A stretch of 63,343 bases of DNA from contig MU401667.1 of the NCBI GenBank assembly GCA_022579005.1, positions 1 to 63,343 of the forward strand, read 5' to 3'. Shown here piece by piece: positions 35,866-48,177 of the stretch (position 1 is the stretch's first letter; every line of letters begins with the position of its first letter). The position numbers and the translations under genes are program-made. The notes below the pieces were generated by a model. It was not told the DNA's origin, did not search any database, and worked only from the letters and a program-made list of their open reading frames with translations. The DNA is from Poronia punctata. Its lineage: Eukaryota; Ascomycota; Sordariomycetes; Xylariales; Xylariaceae.

Positions 35866-36987
35866 ATGGCGCAAGTACAAGAAGAGGTTGATCCCAGTCA
35901 CTCCAAGGAGGATGAATTCTGGATTTTTGGTTACGGGTATGTGCCAACTCATCTCCTTCATACCCGGGGACAACTTGTAGCACAATGTAATACTGTAATA
36001 CCTAACATAGGTACCTATCACTTGCACTTGCAAATATTAATGCCTTTTGTTCCATTTATTATATAGGAGCTTAATATGGAAACCCCCACCGCACTACGGT
36101 GAGTCAAGTTGATCCGCGATGAAAAGCAGTTACCTTTTGCTGGAGAGGGTTCGGGGAACTGATATAACGGCTCCTGGATTACAGATAGACGGATTCCCGG
36201 CTGGGTTACGGGTTATGTGAGGCGGTTCTGGCAGGTATGAGAAACCTCGTTTCTTTTTATTTTCTTTTTTCTTTCCTCCAGGTTAATTTTATCAAAAGGT
36301 ATACACCCGTAAGCTAACATGAGATCTTAGGCGAGGTAAGTTAAAAAAAAAACATAAACATAAAAGCAACCCATCCACACACCCACACACGGCCACTTGC
36401 TCAACTGTTTATATCACAACAGCCAGGACCACCGCGGCACACCGACAGCCCCAGGCCGCGTAGTAACACTAATCGAGCGATCCTTCTGGGCCTCCCTAGC
36501 CGACGCGCACGACAGCGCGCCCGACCGGGTCTGGGGCACGGCATACCGCATCTCGGCCGCCCACGTGGCCGAGGTGAAAGAGTATCTGGACATCCGCGAG
36601 ATCAACGGGTACACGATCCACTACACGCCCTTCTACCCTGCCGTCGAGGGTTCTCCCAGCATAACCACGCTCGTGTATATCGGCACACCCGAGAACGACC
36701 AGTTCGTTGGTCCGCAGGACCCCCAGGAACTCGCCGAACATATTTACAGGAGCGAGGGCCCGAGCGGGCTTAATAGGGATTATCTCCTCGAGTTGGAGAA
36801 GGCGCTTGATGAACTTAGTCCCGAGAGCGGGGATGCTCATGTTACTGATTTGTCGAATCGCTTGCGCGAGATCGAAAGACGGGAGAGGGAGAGTGGTAGT
36901 GCCGAGGCCGTTCCTCAACAGCCTGTACCGCATGAGTTCACCAAGGTGACTAGTGTGGATGAACAAGAAGAAACGGAAAAGGTTTAA
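35866..36987 (+). CDS. ChaC-type gamma-glutamylcyclotransferase (glutathione-specific)
   Basis: Four exons, 35866-35936, 36067-36098, 36185-36234 and 36427-36987, give 237 aa. Exons 1-3 build FWIFGYGSLIWKPPPHYDRR and IPGWVTGYVRRFWQ, the diagnostic YGSLIW substrate loop of ChaC. GRVVTLIERSFW, DRVWGTAYRI and YLDIREINGYT follow; the Glu of REINGYT is the expected catalytic acid. The enzyme splits glutathione into 5-oxoproline and Cys-Gly in the cytosol. The last acceptor is uncertain: keeping frame needs CCAG/GAC at 36426, giving FWQDHRGTP, about three residues shorter than usual family members. The C-terminal ~60 residues are charged and variable. Convergent with the RRM gene. Confidence 0.85.
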
Positions 36988-37542
36988 CCTACATAGAGGA
37001 TAAAAATAAGGTAGCGCTTGCCAATGACCTAAAGACGAAGTTACGAATCGCATCGAATGCAGCATGTGTCAAAGATTGGCAGATGTACAGATGTGAAGCA
37101 TCTCAGGTTACAGAGAATGAGGATTTCATTCTATCAGAGGATTCAGATCCCCCTATCAAAATTCTATTCTCTCCCAAGCCGTACCTGCCCTTAAGACGCA
37201 CTGGATATTCCCACAATCCTAATTTTCATCCCTCTCATCATGTCTCATGGCTCCCATCCCATCATAAGTCTCCGCTCTATCGCTGATAAAAGTCGTCGAA
37301 AGGCCGTATTCTTCCCGAAGTAGGTGATGACAACATGAATGAACCGGTAGTAAAAGGAAGCAAAGATGGTTAAAGAGTATAATGATTGGATCGCAAATCA
37401 GGGCTTATACCCGTACTCTTAATATGAGTACCGTGTTAGAGTGTTACTTATGCGGATGCCTCAGTTCTAATGCAGGTTTGAGAACAAACAACCAGCTACT
37501 TCTTGTTCGGAACCATTTGCTTGCACTACCATGGGTAAACCA
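36988..37542. other. Convergent intergenic region
   Basis: 555 bp between the stop codons of the ChaC and RRM genes, presumably both 3' UTRs. No gene seen. Confidence 0.45.
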
Positions 37543-38370
37543 TTACTGTTGCGGCGGCCCCTGAGGGGGTTGTTGGCCGCCTTGACCGTCTTGATAGCCA
37601 TATTGTGGAGGCATACCGTAGCCTAGATTTCGTAACAAGTCAGCACTTCAACACTCAGACCCTCTAGTCGATACAGTAGAAATAATTCTCACCTTGGCCT
37701 CCAGGAGCACCGTAAGCTGCGGGCTGAGGCGGGTATTGTCCTCGTCCGTAACCGCCTTGATTGTACATGGCGGCGGCATTTGGGGCTCCGTAACCCGCTT
37801 GGCCGCCCGCATACGGCATCTGGGGTTGCTGCTGTCCATATCCTCGGTTATTGTAGTGTCCGCCTCCTCGGCCTTGACCGCCTCCTCTCGGACCCGTGTC
37901 GGAAGCCTTGGCTACTCGAATCTCTCGCCCGTCAAAACTATCACGTCCTATGTAAGTGGCGTCCCATATTTCACACTTGGAATGCAGGAGAGGAATGGGG
38001 ATGTCTCACGGTGCGTTGTTCATATGGGCGATAGCATTATCGGCATCAGCCTCGTTAGTGAATCGGACGAATCCAAACCCCCGGCTTCGGCCAGTGTCTC
38101 GATCCTTGACAACGACCTGGAGTGGCATTGCACCGTCAGCTCATATCCTCATTTTTCCATCGGTTTCGAGGGTATCCATATGTATGCTAAGCTAGAGGAC
38201 AAAGATGTGATTGACGTACCGCTTCCTCGATTTGTCCGAACTCTCCAAACTTCTCTCTTAACGTCGCCTCATCCGTATGCCAGGCAAGGCCGCTGGGTAT
38301 TGCTTGTTAGTAAAGTCCAGGGCAATGTTAATACTGGGTTCTCAGCTTACCCGACAAAAAGTTTAGACAT
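37543..38370 (-). CDS. Glycine-rich RNA-binding protein, single RRM
   Basis: Five exons, 38370-38351, 38292-38220, 38116-38010, 37937-37693 and 37622-37543, give 174 aa; every junction keeps the frame. One RRM fills residues 2-80: RNP2 is LFVGGL and RNP1 is RGFGFVRF at 43-50, followed by [16 protein letters not shown]. The C-terminal half is Gly/Gln/Tyr/Pro-rich ([33 protein letters not shown]) and low-complexity. This is the architecture of cold-inducible CIRBP/GRP proteins that act as RNA chaperones and join granules. The exon 4 acceptor at 37938 is one of two nearby AGs; the other leads to a stop. The antisense strand is open for long stretches but that is a shadow. Confidence 0.92.
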
Positions 38371-41300
38371 ATTTAATATTTATACTGCCTCACACCGAAT
38401 CGATTTACCGAGGAATTTTCGAAATCCCACTCTCAGGTAATGACGTGGCGGATGAAAAACCAGTCTGCGGTAATGATGAATAGACCTGACAGAGCTCTGC
38501 GACTCCGTTCTTCAACCACTGTAATGGTGAAAATTCAAGCAAAAACAGGATCAAGCAGGGATTTTCCGAACAGTTTAATAAGTGCGACGTCGATGGGGGG
38601 AAAGCTGTCAGGGACGAAGTTGTGTATTTGATTCTTTCAAACTCGGTAGCTGACACAAGTGGAATGCGGGCTGGGGCAATGGTTGGGGGACAGGAATGAA
38701 GAACAAGGTGCAGAAGCGAGCTAGTCTCGTATGTATAGCGGGGTTCCAAAAAGGGGCACGACTAGACCACTGTACTAGACTAGTAGTCAACCAGCCAGGA
38801 AATTGCAGTCAGTAAAACGAGTGGTGGATGGCCTATAATTATATGCAGACAAGACGTCTTCTCGTGGGTGCGTTGGGGACGCGCGAGAGGGGGGCGATCA
38901 ACGAGATTCAACCCGTCTGGGGTTCGTAATTCCTTCTTGAGCATTAACGAGCGATATACGGAGAAGTGCCCGGGGTCATGGCAAAGCCTCCGCGACGTCT
39001 GCGTCCAAGTTATCTCACCAGGTATTCAAAGGGAATCAATCCATTGTTGTCGACGTTATCGTAAGGGTCATCTCTAACATTTATCAAACGAATGTACCCG
39101 ATCTGCTTGCTAGACCTCTTGTAGGCAATATTCGAGGTCGCACTTTCTTTTTACTCGTACTATGGCACCATACAAGGCACAGTCAAACCGTCTAACCGCA
39201 TTAGACCCAACATGAGAAATAGGTACCTACTACGACTGCAACTGCGACTGGAACTTGGCAACCTGGTGTAAGGAGCAGGATCATCAAAGCTTGGCGCCTT
39301 CTAGCGGCCTACCAGGAGTTGTTATGTGTTGGCTCTCAGGAACATGGTCAACAAGCGTAATCTACCTACCTACGAGTAGGTACCTACAAGACGCTTCCCC
39401 GCATCTCTTGGTCGTTGAGATACCAGCGCTGTTGAGATACCTACTGGACTGGCCAGGGTAGCTATTCTAGTTTGGGTGCTTGGTATCGGCTTCGAGTTTG
39501 TTCGTAGTTTCGCAATCCCTGTCAGGATCTCCAAGCCCCTCAAGCCAAACTTCATGCTTGTGTCGCTGCAACCTGGGACGTCTGGATGTCTGGGTCGGTA
39601 ACTGGTTGCTTAGATGGACAAGTTAGATTCTGCATCCTTTCTCATTTGCCGAGTTGTGGTAATGGTTCGTGATGATTGCCCTTCTCAGAAAGGCATCATT
39701 TGGAACTCTCTTTGCCGACAATACTAACCAGGAAGGTCTTCAGAAAACGGTAAGCTATTTGGTTGTGGACTAGGTGCTGCACGACACTGACTAGAAGACT
39801 GGGGTGATCTTCTCCGCGCTGACGTCTCGAACCATTTGGTTAGAAATTCCCTAGGCAGTTATAACTTTACACATGCAGACGGGCATGCAGTGAATAGCAT
39901 CCCAGGTTGATCACGGCGGTCAAGACTCTGTTCGTCTTCGAACTGCAAGAATGGTTGCAACTGGTAGGTAAGGTAGGTAGATGGCACCCCAAGTGCTGGG
40001 TAATGCTACCCTGTTGGCTTGGCAAAGTCATTCCAAGCTGTTTGGGGCAGAGTCCATTTCTTCTTTGTCTGCGCAATAGGTATGGGTAAGAAGCTCCCCG
40101 GTCCTAGTCCTAGCCCAGTGGCCCTGGCCCTGTTCACAATCTGTGTTTCTGGCCCTTATTACGAGTACTCGTAGGTAAGTACTTAAGTACCTAGGTAGTC
40201 TAGCAGTAGCTACAATCCAGTCCACGTTTCTCTTCCTTTCCGAATACTTTTTACATTTTAACGTATTGTACCTGCATAGGCAAGTACGAGCAAGTCAGGT
40301 ACCAGATAATGTTTTCACTCTCGGTCGTCTTCCAACGTGCTTTCCCCCGCTGTAACGTGGACAGTTAAGGAAGGGAAGCCCTGAATAAGTCAAGCCAGCG
40401 TGGGCCAACACGGAGTATACGAACTACAGATTTTGACCATAACCAGAAGGATGCCAAACAGGGGTTGAAGCAGTACGTAAGAAAAAGGATCAATGTGCAA
40501 GACTACAGATGGACCTGATACGTAAAGCGTTCCGCAATGCCAACTAGGAACAGTTCGACGGCTTGATGATAGGTACCTACCTACTTGGTATTACGCGTAC
40601 ATTCCGATTTTCCGTTGGGATGCGCACGGCCTGGACCAAAAAACCGGTTGTGATGGCGGGGGACCAATAATTGAGGAGGTACGACTTGCCTCGCAACATT
40701 TTTAATGTTTGGATATAGAGTATTTCTGCCTGCTAATAGGTACAGAGACTTCCAAGTGGGAAACATGAATACTTGACATAGAATGACCAAAGAAAATTAT
40801 GTGGTTGTAGCTTTTCAAGCTAGAATTTTGTTGGTGCTTAAGAATTTGGTATTAGTCTGGTGCTGTCCCAAGGTTTGTTTGCTAGGCCCAACTCACCTCA
40901 ACTCGTGATAATGGAAGAGATGGAGACAAATTTAGACACAGAAGATCTCTAGCTTTTCCCCTACCATGGTGGCATAACCTTGCACTTCGCTTGGTAGGGA
41001 GAAAAAAGAAGCGGTTACACAGGTTTCACGTGCACAAGCGCTCTTCATTTCGTAAAAGCTTTGGGTAAGGCTGAGCGTTAGAGATGCTGCCGTGTTCGTA
41101 ATCCTTACAAGTTTATCCATGCGATGGAGATCCATTTAGAGTAGGCGTAGCGCCCGGCGCATCGGGTTATCCCGATCAAGTGGGAAACTCTACATGACAC
41201 GTCAAGGGATAGGAGTTCGGAACGACGCTAACTAGGCTGAATATAATCATGTATACAATATAGTCAAGTAGGAACATGCCCCTACGTGCTCCAGCGTGCA

Positions 41301-41635
41301 TGCGATGGTCGGCGATTTCCATGCGCACTGGCAAGGCACCTGCCCCTACCTCCTGTACGTTAGGGCCACTGCCACGTTTTTAATTCATCAGAGCTTTCGT
41401 ATGGGAAGGAAGGAGGTGGCATTTTCAACTCATAGGTTACCACGAGTCCACGGCCCTAAAGCGTAGGTAACGGAGAAAAGGACTCGAAATGATACGCTGG
41501 TTCAACTAGGTAAGGTAGTTTTCCCAAAGACTGTGAAGGACGTCATGGATGTCTATTGCTGCCTTTGCTTCTTGGCTATTTATTCCTTTAATTTGAGTTT
41601 CGATAAACCCCTTCTGTTGCACTTCTCGCTAAGAA
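38371..41635. other. Long intergenic region, no gene seen
   Basis: 3.3 kb between two divergent genes. Contains TACGAGTA-type motifs at 39152, 39371, 40160 and 40166 (the last two form the palindromic dimer TACGAGTACTCGTA) and TACCTAGGTA at 40188-40197. Short ORFs have no recognisable motif. Confidence 0.45.
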
Positions 41636-44390
41636 ATGAGCCATCAGGAGGCATCTCCACCTTCCCAACCTTCCCAACCTCATCGCTTCTCTCCCTCCGT
41701 CCACAATCATAATAAACAAAAACACCACCGCCGACACGACCATAGGAGACATTTTGATACTCGAAAAGCCGGAGGTCTGGGGCCACAGAGTGTAGGACAG
41801 TTGATCCAAATCTCCCAAAGCCCTGACAGTCATGCCATTGTGGAGAGTTGGCTGGAGCGAGTGCCAGTCCCGGCACTTCCTTCGCGGCCGGTCTCACAAG
41901 AATCTCGACAATACATGATTCGGGATGATGGACATCCACATCGTCAGAGCAGCGGCATACTTGACAGCCACCGGCAGGTTGAACGTGAGAGTCGCGCCTG
42001 GAGACCTCGACATATCCCTTTCGCCCAAGAGCATTCGCCGTCTGGCCTCCCTCTGACACAAGATTACGAAAGAAAACATAAGCGAACCAAGTTGATGGCT
42101 GACGATAGTTCATTACTTGACTACTACGATATCGCACGAGACAAGGGCCCGCAGGGAACTAGAGATCCTTTCTACGAATACCAAGCTAGCTCACGTTGCA
42201 AGCCGCCTCATGAACTACCGCCTGAGTCCTGTTCTGTCGATGTGACAGCGTTTGAGAAGAGACCAAGGCACAAGACACGGTTAGATAAGTATGACACCAA
42301 GAAGCAAGAAGCTCCTGGTAGAAAGCATATGACACCAGAACCGGGAGAAGATTCACAAAAGAGATCCAGATCGAGGAAGAAGACGAAACATATAGCCACT
42401 GGGAAGAATGTGATGAACAACTTCACATCCCAAGCAGTTAGCAATGACAGAATTACAGTGTGTTCTCGAGACGAAACGGAGAATTATTATATATGCCTTC
42501 CCCTGACTGGTTAATAGGTTCATCCGAGCCTGAGGCCAGGTCTCTTTAAGAACCAACGAGTATCAAAGAAGCACCCAGGTAAGAAAATTTGACAGAGCTA
42601 CATCTCCACTTTCCCACCCTTGGACGGCCCCTTCGTTTTCTCTTATCCTCCGATATGTCCAAACTAACAATTTTCGCATAGTCACCGATCTTTCTTTCTC
42701 GGACATGCGTCTCCTGAAACACAAAGAGCGTGAGGCGCCATCGCAATGGGAAATTCCTAATTCTCGGCATCATCGGGAAAGCCGTGAGCTTGAACAGATT
42801 TCGTCCTTCTTCCTCCCGAGTTGCCAAAAGAATAAGACAAACAATAGGAAGCGAACACCTTGTCAGGATGAACAGCCGAAACCGCTTCCAGGCGATGGCT
42901 CATTCATCACAACTCTGTCCTCACCTACTGAATTGGTCCATGGCCACCAGCAACATCATCTATTATCCCAAACAAGTTGGCCAGGAGTAATCAATCCCGG
43001 CAGTAACCCCGGCTCACATTCAAAATCGCCTGTAGCAACGACATATCTCACTTGGTCTACAAGTCAATACTCGCCAAAAGCCAAACGTCGTTCATTTAGC
43101 GGTGGCTCGAACGCCAGAACAGACCCCACAAAGTCCCCAACACCTGATTCCACAAAACGAGCCTTGCTGGCAACAGGTGTATATAGAAATACGGGCATCC
43201 GCCCATATGACCCTCCAGACGATGACAGGTCAGAGAATCGAGGTAGGCCCGCTACCAGTAGTGACGACATAGAGTCTGGAAATAGACGTGAGCTGTTACA
43301 AACAGATGAGGAGAGATCCAACACAATAACGCCAATACCTACTATTTTTGAACAGAGGTGGAAAACGATACTGCCACCTGAATGGCGGCTATCAGGGTCA
43401 CCAGGGTCACCAGGGTTCCCAGTGTCTCCAGCGACTAAGGGGCAACAAGACAAGGCGAAAAGTGTTTCTTTAGGCCCTTGGCGCTCTCTCGGCCAGGGGG
43501 TGCATCAAGGTGGCAAGATAGGACAACCCCAAGACAATGATGGGGTGGATGAAGATGCCACCACGCCCTTTCAGGCGTCAGGTAAAATCGCCGATGATAA
43601 TGCAATAAGCGTTCAGGATCGAGCTTCAGTGACTTCTAGAGAGCTCATGCCGCCTCCCCCCATTCCTCCACCCCGGCAAAATAGGGAAACTTGCTCGAAC
43701 CTTGTTGAACCGGGATTTGACAAGACTAGATGCAAAGAGCGTCCCGAGATAAGTGATTCATTCGCGAGTTCCGCCTCTTCTTCCCGTCAGAGACAACCAC
43801 AAGAGTCCCGAGGAGATTTGAACGCGATACTCTCGCCTCTTGACTCGGTATCCTGGATACCCCAGGCGGTCACATCTACCATCACTAGCTTGGACAGAGA
43901 CAGGGCCCAGTCTAGATTAAGCACAAGGTCAACAATATACAAGGGCCAGTGCGAAGAGCAAGAAAGCCAACAAGCCTTGCACCGAACACCGCCACCCCTA
44001 ACACCTCCGCCAGAGACCATAGCCGAGTTTATAAGAAGAATCGAAAATGAGGCCGAGTACAAAACTCTCGCATATGATGAAAATTGCATCCAGGAGCCAA
44101 CTGAACAGATGGACTGCCAGCAGTCCTTTCCAAGCACAGAATGCCAACATCATGATGACATGCAGGCCCAATCGCCCCGCAAGTCTGAAGGATGTCATTT
44201 TGTGGCTCCTGCTAATGGTATAGACATCTTTGCATCTGCAGAATATGTTCCTTACCATAAATACGAAGGTTTAGGAATAGGCGCCGTTGGAACGCCTGGG
44301 ACGCTCTCTGCAGAAGGACCAACAGTCGAAGCCGATGAGATTTTAGATATGTCGATGTTCTGGCGGCCTAATCAGTTTGCACGTTTTTGA
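41636..44390 (+). CDS. Large disordered fungal protein, conserved central motif
   Basis: Two apparent genes are one: exons 41636-42457, 42518-42578 and 42682-44390 join in frame to 863 aa. Intron 1 is GTGTGT...TAATAG (60 nt), intron 2 GTAAGA...CATAG (103 nt). The spliced centre reads KNVMNNFTSQAVSNDRIT, then VHPSLRPGLFKNQRVSKKHP, then VTDLSFSDMRLLKHKER and RESRELEQISSFFLP. I recall this block from uncharacterised ascomycete proteins; only this reading restores it whole, which is the main evidence for the introns. The flanks are Ser/Pro/Arg-rich, with a GSPGSPGFP stretch and a proline run (PPPPIPPPRQ), and are probably disordered. No known domain or function. Stop codons of this gene and the CitE-type gene are 82 bp apart. 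Confidence 0.75.
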
Positions 44391-44472
44391 CATATATTTT
44401 GTACACCTTTATACGACTGGAGATAGCAACGTTTACCATGTGAATAGAAGATGACTTTGACTGCATTTCCTT

Positions 44473-45544
44473 TTATTCTGGTTCTTGATCTTTCCATTTT
44501 GCCCGCAGTGCTTCGACATCCATGTTGCAGTTTTCAGCTTTGTTGACAATGGCCTTGGCTTTCCCTACGACGGGCGCATCTATCATTGCGCCATCGAGGG
44601 TCCAAGCGCCTCGGCCAGCGCCTGCGGCCTTTTCATCCGCAATCACGATGCGTACGGCCCACTCTACTTCCTTTTCTGAAGGGGCGAACAGACGATGCAC
44701 CGTCTCGACCTGCGAGGGGTGTATACATTGCTTGCCGTTGAACCCCATAGTTTTGCCATCGCGACACTCCTCCTCGAGACGGCCCAGTCCCTCCTCGCCC
44801 TTGTAGGATGTACATACGAGGTCGATGGTACTCGGTAAGGACGCCGCTCGGGCAGCAGTGGCGATGGCAGAGCGCGCGTACAAGAACTCGGAAAGGGACG
44901 GCGTCCGCGTGAGGGACATGTCCAGTGCGAAGTCCTCGGCAGCGAATATCAAGCCGGAGAGATAGGGAGACGCAGCGCAAATGGAGGGTAGGTCCATGAC
45001 GGCGCGAGCCGACTCGATGAGAGCGATCAGCTTGATGGGCGAACCAGAGCCAGAGCCACTAGCGGAATGGCGGTCGGGCGCAATGTGTCGGAGGGCGTCG
45101 GTGACAAAGGTGAGGTCGCTCGCGCTATTCACCTTGGGTACCACGACGGCGTCGACCTGCGACAGCGTAGCGAGCGCGGTCAAGTCATCGAGGGCGAAGG
45201 GGGTCGAGACGGCGTTGATACGCACGGCTAATTCGCGGATCCCACTAGGTCGAGAAGATAGGTTCGATAGATGCTCGCGCAGGGAGGACCGGGCCTGCGG
45301 TTTTGCAGAGGGCGTTACGGAGTCTTCGAGGTCGTAGGTCACGTTGTCGCTTGTCAGGCCCAGGGATTTGGTTAGCATGCGTGGGGAGGACGCCGGTACT
45401 GTTCGTTCATGGTTTGTTAGCTTTGGCTGGGATTTTTTTTTTTTTTTTGTCTTGAGAAAGAGAAGTGAGTGAGTAAGGAAGGAAGGAAGGAAACATACCG
45501 TAGAGCAGAGCTCGCCGCAGAATAGCACTTGACTGCGCCGCCAT
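44473..45544 (-). CDS. HpcH/HpaI aldolase / citrate lyase beta-like (CLYBL type)
   Basis: Two exons, 45544-45499 and 45398-44473, give 323 aa. The 100-nt intron (holding an A-rich run) joins RRALLY to VPASSPRML in frame, restoring the family's opening RRxLLYVPxSxxRML. Further blocks: [12 protein letters not shown] (metal-binding Asp), [38 protein letters not shown] and [17 protein letters not shown]. These fit the CitE-like TIM-barrel lyases and thioesterases acting on malyl- or citramalyl-CoA; the human CLYBL is mitochondrial. The basic N-terminus could be a mitochondrial signal. Two TACGAGTA-type motifs lie 32 and 64 bp upstream of the start (45576, 45608). Confidence 0.9.
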
Positions 45545-47547
45545 CGTGGATGATGACGGACGAGCAATGCAGAGCTACTCGTAAGCTCGGGAGCTTTAAC
45601 GAGTATCTACGAGTACACAGTAACCTCGGCGCAACATCATAGGATACGTACAGCCTCAGGTACTAACCTTACCGGGTAGAGATAAGATATGTCCCCCCCC
45701 ATGTCTGACACACATTACCCTAGAGGTATAGGGTAGGTTGCCCAATCTGAAGTGCTTCTCTCTACTAGGTCGTACCTGAAGGTCCTGAATCACCTGCCTC
45801 GCAGTTGCTGAAAACACATGGCAACTCATTTATCCGCGCCTCGTCAGACGGAAAGCCTTCCGCATACACATGCTAAGGGTTACCCTTGGCCATGAATCAT
45901 AATGATCCGGGGTTGGATAACTTGTTCCTTGGCTGGGACCATCTTACATCAGCCCTGTCGGGTACGTATTCGGCATCAAACCACGCAGGGCCAATATATC
46001 CATGTCCCAGAAGCGTGGGAAGGGAGACCAAAAGGATCACCTACTTCGCGATGATAAGTCCATGATGGCTTCCTCAAGAACAGGGAGTAATAATTGCTGG
46101 ACTCGATTGCACTCACTATACGCAGAGCGTAGACACAAAATCGGCAAAACAGTACACCGCGCTACCGTGGTGGTCTAGTTCTTGAAAACGAGAAAGAAAC
46201 GCATCCCGGGAAATGGCGCCATAGCACTCGAGCTAAAACACCAAGGCCAGATACGACCGTGATTGCTAATCATCCAGAGCCATGGATTGCCCACTGGATA
46301 GATAGAGTTGTGGCCCGATATATCCAAGGACGTCTACTCCGTAAGACAAGAGAGGATGACATTGCCCAACGTCCCATCGAGTATATTGACGTCAACGCCA
46401 CCGAACCAAACGATATGAAGCTCAGGCTCAGGCTCAGGCTTCATTGGGTTATATGAACAGGGAAGGCTCCTTACTGCCTGCCGTCGCCAGGCCTAGCTTC
46501 CCTACACCGACCGTGCCTATGATTCGACAAGTAATAACGACGTCGGCTCACCGGAGACGTCTCGGAGCTCAAAGGGAGAGGCAGGCCTGAAATTGGGATC
46601 ACCAACAGGTTTTGGAGGTTATGAGCGCGCCCCTCCCTAGCTGCCGACCATGAGATCAACCTATCTCCATCATGTGGCGCGTAAGCACCACATATTGTCT
46701 GCCGGTTCAATCTGTGCGCTCAACCAGAAAGATGGCAGTTGCGTTAATGTCGGAATGATGGGGCCGCAGACATCTAGTTCTAGACTAGCAACTGTCGTCG
46801 ACGAAGCGAGAAGCGAAGAACCCAGCCTAGGAAGAAGCGCTCTCCTTCTGGAATAAGCCCTACTGGACCGCGACGTGGCCTCGATCGTTCAACATGAACC
46901 CCTGTTCTACACAAAGTTGATGCAGTCGGGACTTGTCACCGCCGGTAGATTGCTCCTTGGACCTGCCCAGACAAGACATGGTCAACATCTAGGCTTGGAC
47001 AGGCACGCAACGTCGGTGTCCATAAATAGTGCCTGGAGGGGAAATGCAGTTGTCATCATCATACCCTTGTATCGTCTCTGCGTCCCGACGCCCACGACAG
47101 CTTTACTATCGGCGGTCTTATATCAGTAAAGCTATAGACCACACGTCTAGGTTTTCTATTTAGATTGTTCTCGGTTGGTATCGCATTATTGGTTGTGACG
47201 CTATAACGCGCAAAAACAATGCGTTTGGATGGTTCGCGAAGAGACTCGACCCGGGTAAATGGCACCGGATATTTGGCTGATACGGCCCAGTCCTGGTCTG
47301 GCCTCATATATCGAAATTGCCTCTAGATGAACTTCCGTAACCTGTTTTCACGATGACATTCCAGCATTGAAAGAAGCAGTCGGCAGCAATGATATACAAC
47401 TATATAAGCATAGAAGGGGATCGGCGACGACCACGGGCAACACAGACTTGGATATAGGGGTAAGCACACGGAATTATATATCATTGATAACAAAAAACAC
47501 CCATCTCTTAGTTTAATCATAATCATCGGACTAGCGAGACGGACATC
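45545..47547. other. Divergent intergenic region, no gene seen
   Basis: 2 kb between the CitE-type and secreted-protein genes. Contains GCTCAG repeated at 46420-46440. Short ORFs have no features. A candidate TATA box lies near the right end (separate entry). Confidence 0.45.
47401..47408 (+). promoter_or_regulatory. Candidate TATA box for secreted protein gene
   Basis: TATATAAG, 140 bases upstream of the start codon at 47548. A clear TATA box is unusual beside the other promoters here and fits a strongly regulated gene. Position relative to the transcription start is not known. Confidence 0.4.
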
Positions 47548-48177
47548 ATGTATCGAACAATCCTAGCATCTCTCTCGCTGGTGGCGCTTGTCAGCGCAGC
47601 CCCCATCATGGAGGGCACAAAGACGGTGGAGGCGAGACAGCTCGTCATCGGCGACCCAACGAACGGTGGACACAACCCAGAGCCTACCTTTATACTCCTG
47701 CCACCTATCACGGGCCCTATCAAGCCGTCAGACAAGCGAGACGTCGGAGAAGAGAAGCGCCAGTTTAGCTGGGGTGACCCTCCGACGACATGGTGGCCGA
47801 CCGACCCCCCGGCTTCCGGTGGGGGCGACATCAGCATCGGCGATCCCATCGGAGGCGGCATCAACCCATCAGACAGACAGAACATTGTAGCCTCAGATGA
47901 TAAGTCCAAGATCAAGGCCCTCGAACTCGAGTACGAGACGCTACTGCACACGTTCGGCACCGGCGGACCCAAGGTCGTCCAGCAACGCCTCAAGGCCATC
48001 AAGAACGAACTACTCCATAAGTACGGCATCACCATCGTCCAGTCACCTGACGGTACCAGCACTACCTTTGTTCCCGGCAAGCGGGACTTTATTATCCTGC
48101 CTGGTGGGACAATTCCCGGCGGCCCCATGGTGCCCGATACGCCCGTCCCAGGAGGTCCCATTAAGCCGAGTACTTGA
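47548..48177 (+). CDS. Small secreted protein with Kex2-type dibasic sites
   Basis: A single exon of 209 aa without cysteine. A signal peptide is clear (about 1-17, MYRTILASLSLVALVSA). Lys-Arg pairs at 63-64, 70-71 and 178-179 are typical Kex2 sites. Between them lie Pro/Gly-rich segments with recurring phrases: IGDPTNGG and IGDPIGGG, FILLPP and FIILPGG, GPIKPSD (56-62), INPSD (105-109) and the C-terminal GGPIKPST. Residues about 117-160 form a predicted amphipathic helix pair (KALELEYETLLHTFG, VVQQRLKAIKNELLHKYG). Gln follows Arg30 and Arg71, so cut products could gain pyroglutamate ends. I infer a possible secreted peptide precursor; a cell-wall or effector-like protein is an alternative. 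No named family recognised. Confidence 0.75.
   Translation: MYRTILASLSLVALVSAAPIMEGTKTVEARQLVIGDPTNGGHNPEPTFILLPPITGPIKPSDKRDVGEEKRQFSWGDPPTTWWPTDPPASGGGDISIGDPIGGGINPSDRQNIVASDDKSKIKALELEYETLLHTFGTGGPKVVQQRLKAIKNELLHKYGITIVQSPDGTSTTFVPGKRDFIILPGGTIPGGPMVPDTPVPGGPIKPST

Noticed and set aside
37694..38440. 248-codon plus-strand frame
   Set aside because: Runs antisense over four exons of the RRM gene, which has clear RNP motifs and splice signals.
45427..45450. Poly-T run as a retroposon tail
   Set aside because: It lies inside the intron of the CitE-type gene and no inserted body or target duplication is visible.
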